Shown: positions 55,947 to 64,000 of the stretch, piece by piece
Position numbering within the stretch: position 1 is the stretch's first letter
Layout of the letters: every line of letters starts with the position of its first letter
DNA from: Azolla caroliniana
Lineage: Eukaryota > Polypodiophyta
Assembly (NCBI GenBank): GCA_043228905.1
Contig: JBHGNT010000014.1
Location: forward strand, 3,038,001 to 3,102,000
Length of the DNA: 64,000 nucleotides
Direction of reading: 5' to 3'
Position numbers and translations under genes: made by a program
Notes under the pieces: model-generated
Database searches by the model: none
Seen by the model: the letters and a program-made list of their open reading frames with translations, nothing else
What the model was told of the DNA's origin: nothing

Positions 55947-56654
55947 CCGCACGACTAATTGCTCCTGTCAATGACTTTGGTTCTTCTGGGAAGGTCAAGA
56001 GTAAATCCTTGACATCATTACGTAGACCATAACGAAATTTCTCCATAAGTGCTTGGTCATCCCAAGGGATATCGGAGGTGAGTAGGCGGAAATCTACAGC
56101 GTATGCGGAGGCTGGACAATCACCTTGACGTAATCGTCGGATTTTGTTGATTGTGTCCTTATGCAGTCAGTATTCCAAAAGAGGCTTTAAACTCACTTTA
56201 AAACTCTTCAAAATTGTTTAGTAAAGGATATTCCTTTTCTAACAACGGAGTGAACCATGCCAAAGCTGAGCCACTTAATAACGTGACTACTAAACCCACT
56301 CGTGATGCATCGGTGGGATATCAGGAAGGATGCATTTGAATGACTAATCGTACCTGATTAAGGAATCCTCTAAACTACGATCGCGTTCCATCGAATTTCA
56401 TGGGAAGGCCGATCTTGGGTTCTTTATGAACCCCTTGCGTACTGGGTCCTTGTTGTTGCATTGCGACTATGGTTGCTTCGAGTTCTTGCATGCGTAACGC
56501 TAGTTCCCCATGTTGTTGTTGCGTATGCTGCTTCTCTAAGGAGATTTGTTGAACACAGTCATTGATTTTCTTGTTCCAATGCGAGAAACTTCTCTTTCAA
56601 GCATTGCAACTCCGAAAAAACAAATTGATATTCTTGAGCGCTAACAGTGGCCAT
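55947..56654 (-). pseudogene. gag N-terminal part of element C
   Basis: ATG 56652-56654 (minus) opens MATVSAQEYQFVFSELQCLK. Reading left, KIGLPMKFDG, FRGFLNQVRLVIQMHP and LLSGSALAWFTPLLEKE follow, with several stops and frameshifts. It stops at the target of element G and continues at 28749. It is the capsid part of the polyprotein and more decayed than the I copy. Confidence 0.87.
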
Positions 56655-56735
56655 AGTATGAGAGAAAAGAGGAATAAGAGATTAGTATGAAGGGAGGGAG
56701 AAGTAAGAAGATAAAGGAAGAGAAGGAAGGAGAGA

Positions 56736-56747
56736 AAATCGGTTCAA
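56736..56747 (-). promoter_or_regulatory. Predicted self-priming site of element C
   Basis: The minus strand reads TTGAACCGATTT two bases after the 5' LTR. Its exact complement AAATCGGTTCAA is in the 3' LTR (4595-4606, minus). The 5' LTR copy at 56965-56976 differs by one G-to-A change. Confidence 0.78.
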
Positions 56748-56749
56748 AC

Positions 56750-57193
56750 TGTCAAGAACAATACTAAGACAAAGAAGTACTATCAGGAACAATACTAAGA
56801 CAGAGAAGGAATTAGTACTAAAAGATGAGGATTAGTACTAAGGGAGGTGTAGAACTCTCGAGAGAAGGAAAGAGTGAGAGAGAGAGAGAGAGAATGATGA
56901 TAACAAAAGATATATATTATGTTAAGAGAATATACAATAGTGGCTAGTAGGCTTAAGACTGGCGTTGAACTGATTTGGTTCAAAATAATGCCTTGTGCCT
57001 CCTTTTATAGTGTTCTCAGGAGTACTCCTGAAGTTTCTAGAATGTTCTAGAGAAATCTAGAATATACATCAATTTTCTATAGTAAAACTTAAATGAAAAT
57101 AATATTCTTTGTATTACAACATATAGTCTAATGGTCAAGAGCTCGACCCATGTAACATAAGGTCATGGGTTTGAGTCTTGCCATATCATGACA
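56750..57193 (-). repeat. 5' LTR of element C
   Basis: It matches 4426-4823. It has an extra short duplication near the U5 end (CAAGAACAATACTAAGACA repeated as CAGGAACAATACTAAGACA). HSE at 57030-57047, palindrome TCAGGAGTACTCCTGA at 57016-57031, TATA at 57003-57009 (minus), tRNA-like module at 57127-57193. Confidence 0.9.
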
Positions 57194-57490
57194 CATAGAT
57201 TGAGCGCAGAACGGAATAGGAACATAAAGATCCCCAAGATACAATAACAAAACTTCCTTATATTAATATTCCATCCTCTAAATACATTGATACCCGGATC
57301 CTTTTATAGGCATCTGGTTCTCTATTACAAAACGGTGTCTAACCGGCAATCGGCTACAAATCGGTCTGGATCCTGATCGGCATACCTATTCTGGATCTTC
57401 TGTTCCTATAACTAATAATATTATTATATATCGGGAAACCGGCTCGCCCCTTCCTCATTACATGCTTGGCTGTTGGCACCAACAGCCAAC
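57194..57490 (-). repeat. Partial 3' LTR of element B
   Basis: On the minus strand it starts TGTTGGCTGTTGG after the same CCCACGGGCGTGCCATG sequence that precedes the H 3' LTR. It has CCTATAAAAGGATCCG like the H LTR and breaks at element C. Confidence 0.7.
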
Positions 57491-57499
57491 ACATGGCAC

Positions 57500-59660
57500 G
57501 CCCGTGGGACAGTACCTTGTACAGTGAACCCGGGGGTTAGCTCCACTACTCCTCATCAAGTATGTCTAAAATACTATGGTGAAGGGGTTCGAGGGGTTCC
57601 TCACTTTTCTGCACCCGCTCCCGTTGTTATTGTTGCTGATGTTGGTCCTTTCTATTTCCGGCATTTCCGTCTTCTCCGGTTCTTTCCGCTCTCGCTCTTC
57701 TTCTACTCCTTCCAGCTGCACCCGTCTGGCTTCTGTTGGTTGTTCTAATCTGGCATGTCTAGCTGCTCTGTTCTGTCTGTGTCCGGTTGTGCTACTCCGG
57801 CCTCGGTTTCAATTGGTGGCTGATCCGGAGATTGTTATTCATAATTGAGGTTGATCGTTGTCGTCATCTACGCCGCCTCTTTTTGGCGACGCTCCCGTTC
57901 GAATCGCTCGAACTAGAGTTGGGTGTCGAGCAGGTCATTGTCTAATCGTTCCACCAGCCTTCTTACAACTGCCAATTGCTCTCCGGCCAAGGATAGAAAG
58001 TCATCCGACAACTCTTCTCAGATGGTGACAATGCTTTCCGCATCCATCTTATAGAAGTGGTCGCCATCTTTTCTCTAGTTCTCGACGTCCACTCGTAGGA
58101 CCTATAATTTAGCCGCTTGTTGCATCCACTTTGACCACCATTCTACTGAGCTTTCGTCAATCATCCTCTTCGTTCGTTCTTTCCATGCCAGCACAATAGC
58201 CCAGATTCGGTTGACCCCTAGCTTGGACTTGTCCTCTACAACTTGCTTGTCCTCCTTTAACTTCTTTATCTGACCCGCGGTTGCCTAGGCCTATGCCCCA
58301 TAGTACAGCAATTGGGTCAGATAGGTTGTCTGAACCGTATCCAGAACCATTTTTGCTCATTCAACCTCCTTGTAATGTTGTTGGGTGAGCAACGTCGTTT
58401 CTCTTGCCGCCTCCTCTAGCAAATTTGCCGACTCAACCACCTTTGTTCGTTCCTCTACCAAGGCATCCGCTTTCTTTGTCACCTCAGCCCGGAGCTCTCT
58501 GATCTTCTATTGTTGTTGGTCACACTCTGTGATTAACTTCCTATGCTCTGCATCGAGTTGTTAGTGATCCCGGTGCAATTTCTCAAAATCATCTGTTTTT
58601 CTGTTTTAACTTCCGGTTGATTTGCCCTCGTGCGCGGTCCTCCCTATCTTTCTGTTGCTGGAGCTCCTCCTTCAGCCATTCAATTTCTCTTTCTGCCATC
58701 TTCCAGAGCTTGTCTTTTTCTTGCAATAGTTTTCCTTTCTCCTCCTTCAGCCGGTCGTTGCTTGCTTGAGCTTTTCGGTGGGTTTCTTCAATCCTCTCCT
58801 TCTCTTCCTCACCTGCTCTCTTCTAATCCCTCTCTCTGCCCCGTAGGGCCTCCTGAGCCACTAACTCATCCTTTAGGGGGGCTATTTCTTGTTCATGCTC
58901 GTTATTCGTTATCGATGTTGTGCTAGCCCCAGGTTCATTGCTTGTTTGTGTATTAGCCGGTGCCACCGACTTTGTGGTTGTATTTGGCCCTGTAAGGGCC
59001 GTACCAACCGCCTATTTTTTGGCCTTCTCCAACTCTTCTTCTAAGCTCTGGATGCGTGTCCTAGTCTTTTCTAATTAGCAACCGATCCATTTGCATCCTC
59101 TTGCTTCAACCTGATCACAGTTCCCGACACATGCTCCCCCAGCCATCTCAACCATTACCGGGAGGTTCCTTGTTGTATTGGGAGAACGAATGGCAGTCTG
59201 TGCACCAGTGTTGGTTCGTCCTTTGTTCTGAACCATTGGGTCAGTGGCACCGGTGTATGCTCCGGACGGCGTTCCTCGTGTTGTTGTTCTTGAAGGCCTT
59301 GTGAGGTCTGAAACTCTGTAACCGGTTCCTACTAACCCGTGGTCACCACTTTTGGCCTTATTTCCAGGTCTGCCTCTACCACCACTAAGCAGGTCATTGA
59401 GGTGTTGTCCAACGTTGGACCCACTCCTTCCCCCCGTTGCTCCGTGTCGCGCTTCCTTGGCCGACGTTGGAGGGTTTCGATTGGTTCTTTATCTGCCTCT
59501 TCCTCCGTGTTTTCTTAGTGCGCCCTCTAGACCAGATCGTCCATTTCCTTCTCCTGTTGACATAGCTTGATTCTGAAGGCCTTTGCCTGCTTTTTCACCG
59601 GCACCATTGTCTCCGTCTGTTGCTTCCGGCTCGGTTGCTCCTTTTCCTTCTACGCTGAAT
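57500..59660 (-). pseudogene. Degenerate second ORF of element B
   Basis: The minus strand is rich in E, K, Q and R codons in short broken frames, as expected for the coiled-coil part seen intact at 39414-40380 in H. Many stops and indels. No complete domain can be read. Confidence 0.5.
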
Positions 59661-59667
59661 CCCTTGG

Positions 59668-60602
59668 CTACTCTGTTTCCTTCTGCACCGAACCTCCCTC
59701 TGTCCATCCAGGGTTATGCTTGGCCAGGAGTTGTTGCCGCTTGGATGGCTTGTTCAGCGTCGTATCTGTCGATCGAGCCCTCTTCTTTGCTTTAATGGAT
59801 GGCACTGGGTGTGCGAGAAGTGTTAGCCACTGCGCTACTTCGGTCCAAACCTTCTTCACATCCACAACCGATTGGATGGTCACTCGTAATGAATCGGCGA
59901 TGATCACCGGCCAATCTACTTTAACTCCTTGGTATGTTGCAATGATAAATCCGGCTCTGTTTTTAGACATTGCCAGAGGGCGTGGGTGCACGAAGCCATA
60001 TTCGTGGAGAACACATGCTACCTCCCAGAACAGGGCCACAAATGCTTTCCGTCTTCTTTGCTCCAGTTCCAATTGTAGCACATTGGCTATCCGGTGCTCT
60101 TCTAATTCACTTAAAGTTGCCATCCAAATTTTTTCCAATTCCTTCTCAGTTAACCGTTCCCACACCTATATCTGTAAGCTATGAATTTGAAATTCCATTG
60201 GCATGATTGCTTCCAATCCGAACGCTAACCGGAACGGTGTCATCCGGATACTGGTCTTGTATGTCATCCGGTATGCCCACAACGTGCTTTGTAGCTTTGT
60301 ATCCCAGTCGATCTGGTTTTCGTTTACGATTTTGAGGAGGATATTCTGGAGCGTTTTATTGGTGGACTCCACAAATCCGTTGGCTTGCGGGTAATATGGC
60401 GTACTTCTCTTGTGGACCACCGCGTAGAATGTTGTCAAGCTTTCCACAACCTGTCTGAGGAAATGTCTACCTTGATCACTAATCAGCTCGATCGGACAAC
60501 CATATCTGCACCAAATGTTTTCATATAAAAATTTAGTTGCACGGATGCCGCGGTATTGTCTCTGAGTGCTTTGGCTTCCACCCACTCTGTACAGTAATCG
60601 GT
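59668..60602 (-). pseudogene. Integrase of element B fused by deletion to its second ORF
   Basis: The core reads CRYGCPIELISDQGRHFL, YAVVHKRSTPYYPQANGF and VESTNKTLQNILLKIV, keeping the second D and the E of the D-D-E set. A stop near 60166 precedes WERLTEKELEKIWMATL. At about 60036 the integrase tail RRRKAFVA runs directly into LFWEVACVLHEYGF, which in H lies in the separate second ORF. An internal deletion of the tail and spacer explains this. The start of the core is lost at 60602. Confidence 0.82.
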
Positions 60603-60711
60603 TGCCTAGAATGGTGAGAGAGATCATGAAGAACAAGACAAGCATTGAGGGGTGGGGGGTGGTGCCTAGAATGGCTCCACCCCCCTCCCAAGGGGGGGTT
60701 CAACGTTAGGG

Positions 60712-60743
<32 letters not shown>

Positions 60744-61008
60744 TGACACACAGAGAGAGAAATGATCCTAGTTTTCATTCATTCCCCATAAGGGGTTAAA
60801 TAGGTACAAAGGGGTAGATCCACAAGGGTGCAAGCCCCCTTGGCATTCACACCTAGTCACTCACTCACACCTCTTTGTATCTACCACACTCACACTTACA
60901 TTCACACTCATAATTGTATAAAATCACACATACATATCCACACATTACATCTTTCACCCTCACTTATCACACTTATCAATCACCCGTACATCTCGTACGG
61001 TAACAACA
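60603..61008 (-). repeat. Element L: LTR-like block
   Basis: TG...CA ends (TGTTGTTACC to ATTCTAGGCA on the minus strand), a TATTTAACCCC core, a CT-rich run (60716-60745 as GA on plus) and a G-rich inverted motif near 60680-60705. It interrupts the integrase of B on the left and meets LINE remnant M on the right. No matching TSD, so it may be a rearranged LTR. Confidence 0.4.
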
Positions 61009-62960
61009 CTGCTCTTTATATTCATGGAGATGTTATTAATCTTGATCAGGTACAAAATGCTTTGCATATATTTCCAGATGCTACTAGATCCTCTCTCAAT
61101 TAGAACAAATCTATAGGCCTTTGAGTCCGTGATGAACCGTGTCCAAAGTGGTATCCAGGCCCTGCATTTCACAGGCTTAATCATGGGGAGCCTATTCGTT
61201 ACTTAGGTTTTCTTGTTGGTATAGATTTACCATCTGAAGTGATGTTATCACCATTGTTGTTATCAATCAAGCGTAGGCTAGTATATTGGGACTCTCAGCA
61301 CCTATACTTTGCAAGCCAGGTTGTGATTACAATTTCGATGTTGTTGGCCTCAATGTGATTTATCGCATCTGTTTGGTTGTTCTCTAGGACAACAATCATG
61401 AAAGTTCAAAGCCTCATACGTAACTTACTCATGGTGAAAAAATGGGTCTCATGCAATGGCCAAGGTGGCATGAGATGTTTTGATTAGACCCAAAAGCCAG
61501 GGAGGGCTAGCTTTAATAGATCCCTTGATGCAATCTCAAGCTCTCCTAACAAAGTTTGTAGTCAAAGGACTATTGCCAGGGACAGAGGCTTGGAAGGGTA
61601 TGTTGCTTAATCAATTGATGCAATTATCTCCCAATATAGGAGGAAACCGGCTGCCTTCTTTGAAATGGATGTTCTTGATAGATGTATAGACACTAAGACA
61701 GAATCTGACATCCAATATATTTCTCTAAGGAATAGTCAGAGCATGGGATGTAATCAAGATTTTCTTACACAAACAAATGCCTGACATGTGGGATAGTTGG
61801 ATGAATCGGTCGCTTTTGGCTAATTCTCTCGTCCGGGATTCTGTTGGAAATGTATTGGGCCTTAGAACTCATCTTGCTTGGGGAAAACTTGACAATGGGC
61901 CAATAACATCAGTGAGATCCTGGATTCATTTTCAGTAGATGCTAGAAGTGGATTAGCTTAAGTAGTTACACTCGGTATATGGGGCGAAGACAATGACAAT
62001 GGATATTTCAGCAGCTTTCTCACGGGCCTCGGCACAACTTCAACCAATGCAGGAGCATATGTGGTTTGGTTGCCTTACGAATGGCATGATGCTTTTTGTT
62101 AAAAGAATTTTTGCTAACGGATGTATTTTTTATTTCCATATTGAACAGGACAATAAATTGCAACCTTATACACCCTCAAATAATTTACAATAGAACCTGC
62201 TCGTTGCTCCAGTTAGGGTGATTGCCAAATCTAGTAAGAAATGGTTATTGGATCCACAACCATCCGTTGCTCTGGTTATATGTACGACAACCCAGCTAGT
62301 AGGTTGATGTGGGACCCAAGGGGATGGACCAGTCCCATGACATTGCAGAAAGTTCCATTCTTTCAGTACACTGTGAAATTTGGCAAAACCTTACTCATGT
62401 CTAAGAATATTCCAACTCCTACAGCTCAAAAGCACTGGAATAAGTGGGGTGTTTCAAACATTCATTTAAAGGCTTATTGAAAATGGATTTGATCTTTCAA
62501 GGGACCAAGCAAAATTATATATTCTCTTCAAATGGCGTTTACTACATGCAGCACTACCAGTAGGTCAGTCATTGAGAGGAGATGTGCCAATCGTTCTTAG
62601 ACAATGTTGTTATTGTAGTGACATGCAGAAAACTAGCAAAAATGCTCTCTGGTTATGCTCACTAGCCCAATAGGTATGGAATAAAGTTCTTTCTTTATTC
62701 TTGGCAATTAATGCAGGTTGCCTCTTCTCTTGGGGATCAACGGTATGGGGGGTTCTCCATTCCAATCTCTTGTTATATGAGGCAGATGATGCTCGAGAGG
62801 CTATGACAGTCATCAACGAGCATCTAATTTCTGTCTCCCCATTTTAGCAACATCGCAAGCAAATGCGTGTAGCGTAGCCCATGTATGGAAAACCGTATCT
62901 ACGATTACATTATGGATCTTATGGAAGTATCGTTGTAAAAGACGATATGATTCTATAATT
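61009..62960 (+). pseudogene. Element M: decayed L1-type LINE ORF2 (C-terminal half)
   Basis: Fragments align by eye with LINE E ORF2 downstream of the RT active site: RYLGFLVG near 61195, then KSQGGLALIDPLMQSQALLT at 61490 and KGLLPG. A C-terminal part follows near 61990-62720, with H-x-W and C-x2-C-like residues of an RVT zinc-finger tail (CCYCSDMQ near 62605). Many stops and indels. It is much older than E. Confidence 0.7.
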
Positions 62961-63303
62961 CCTCTTCTCTCAGATATATTGCTTGAATTATGGGAGAGCT
63001 TATTGGTGGTAGTGTGTGGGCAATATGACAATATGCCAGGCTCTTCAGATGTTGTTCTTAAGAAAAAGAAAAAATTACTACAATTATGGAGGAAGTTGCC
63101 TCTATTCACAATAATTCCTCTCAGATATGATTCTATAATTCCTCTTCTCTCAGATATATTGCCGGAATTATGGGAGAGCTTATTGGTGGTAGTGTGTGGG
63201 CAATATGACAATATGCCAGGCTCTTCGGAGGTTGTTCTTAAGAAAAAGAAAAAATTACTACAGTTATGGAGGAAGTTGCCTCTATTCACAATCTCCTCTC
63301 AAA
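62944..63303 (+). repeat. 180-bp tandem duplication at the end of element M
   Basis: Copies 62944-63123 and 63124-63303 are nearly identical, including AAGAAAAAGAAAAAATTACT. They encode a repeated segment in one open frame that is probably fortuitous. Confidence 0.93.
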
Positions 63304-64000
63304 AACCGATATGGAAATATCATCACCCCTGGTCCTTGCCCTAACCATCTCTTTTGTATATAACACTTTTTTATTGTACATTTTGTAGCCTTCCATTCAT
63401 TCATGACCATAGATCTAATTTTAGATTTGTTTTGAATTGCACGCCAATGGCAATACAACATATGTGATAAAGATGTTGGGTTATGACTTTAGGGTATTGG
63501 TTTATGAATTCAACCAATTTGGATATTGGCCAAAGAAGAACGATAAGAAGTAGAGTACGAAGACTCGATCGTGATAAACAAATGCAAGCTACTTCAATAG
63601 GGAGGCACATGTGGGAGGATGTGTAGGTTCAATGGGGGTGAGCTTCGTGTTGCCTTCACGCACATTGTGAAGTGACACTAAAAAATATGGTCTACAATTT
63701 GTGACTGTATGATATCAATTGGAAAAGATCAAGTAGCTTAGAAAATGTGCACATTACAAATGTTTGTAATGTTGTAAATATTAATGTGCCATCTCACTAA
63801 GGCTAGAGAGGTACATAAAAAAGGTACATGCATCTCATCTTGTAATACTTGGCCCACAATAAATTTAGAGAGAGCTAAAGTGGAAAAGGCAACACATTAA
63901 GTAACTTACACCAATTGCGGAAGGTATAAATCGGGCTTACATAGGAGTATTGAGGATCCATTCTCGATTATTTATGAATTACTATTTGGGTTCTACTATC
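63304..64000. other. AT-rich end of window, nothing recognised
   Basis: Only short frames without recognisable motifs. No repeat boundary or RNA gene was seen. Confidence 0.6.

Larger units (their letters stand above)
4426..57193 (-). mobile_element. Element C: Ty3/gypsy chromovirus broken into four parts by elements D, F and G
   Basis: The 3' LTR (4426-4823) and 5' LTR (56750-57193) are clearly homologous and flank one gag-pol set on the minus strand. The parts, from 5' to 3', are gag 55947-56654 and 28312-28749, protease/RT 27363-28310, RT/RNase H/integrase 18979-20634, and integrase/chromodomain 4824-5769. Removing D, F and G at their TSDs restores the order of the intact relative I. The element TSD is imperfect (CATGT left, CATAG right). 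It sits in the LTR of the older Tat-like element B. Confidence 0.85.
57194..60602 (-). mobile_element. Element B: decayed Tat-like retrotransposon, outermost of the nest
   Basis: From right to left (5' to 3') come the integrase core (60166-60602), an integrase tail fused to the second-ORF segment (59668-60165), a long degenerate second-ORF remainder (57500-59660) and part of an LTR (57194 to about 57490). The LTR is cut by element C. Motif CTTACG-GTGTAA just left of 4426 resembles the H LTR U5, so the LTR remainder probably lies at about 4300-4425. The right end is cut by block L. Confidence 0.75.

Noticed and set aside
57473-59304. Plus-strand frames across element B
   Set aside because: Proline-, serine- and leucine-rich shadows of the minus-strand coiled-coil ORF.
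62979-63344. 121-residue plus-strand ORF with internal repeat
   Set aside because: It arises from the 180-bp tandem duplication in decayed LINE sequence. Neither strand shows a known domain.

Overview
This is a plant nuclear window made almost wholly of nested transposable elements. The plant signs are plant-type LTR retrotransposons (chromovirus, Tat-like and copia lineages), an L1-type LINE with an RVT zinc-finger tail, TTTAGGG telomeric motifs, AAACCCTAA telo-boxes, and short GT-AG introns in the one non-TE gene. I cannot name the species. A large TE-rich embryophyte genome, perhaps lycophyte, fern or bryophyte, is a guess.

Elements are named A to M here. Target-site duplications (TSDs) and reading-frame continuity resolve most of the nest. 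A (1-792) is the 5' part of a minus-strand Ty3/gypsy element running off the left edge. Next (794-3197) is a decayed multi-exon gene joining a ParB-like domain to a beta-class DNA amino-methyltransferase. B is an old Tat-like element on the minus strand (57194-60602, with a probable LTR stub just left of 4426). Its LTR was hit by C, a minus-strand chromovirus (4426-57193). C carries three large insertions. D is a DNA transposon (5770-18978) in the integrase; it holds (TATG)-rich satellite, possible captured gene pieces and LINE E (9997-16396). F is a copia element (20640-27357) in the reverse transcriptase, and it holds a solo-LTR-like insert. G is a gag-only LTR element (28750-55946) in gag. 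G in turn holds H, a Tat-like element (30265-41289), I, a nearly complete chromovirus (42623-48280), and J, a copia element (49590-55531). J contains solo LTR K (50493-51282). To the right lie an LTR-like block (L, 60603-61008) and a decayed LINE (M, 61009-62960).

The most striking signal is in the three chromovirus-type elements A, C and I. None has a tRNA-type primer-binding site. Two bases after the LTR each has a 12-base site, and its exact complement lies about 33 bases downstream of the LTR TATA box. The site sequence differs between the elements, but the complementarity is kept. This predicts Tf1-type self-priming. The same LTRs also carry heat-shock-element arrays, a palindrome next to the TATA box, and an antisense tRNA-like A-box/B-box module at the U3 terminus.

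Almost every reading frame is intact apart from isolated nonsense codons, mostly TAG. These fit C-to-T decay at methylated CAG, CGA and CCA sites. The window therefore looks like silenced, recently layered retrotransposons, with one unusual decaying methyltransferase gene at the left.
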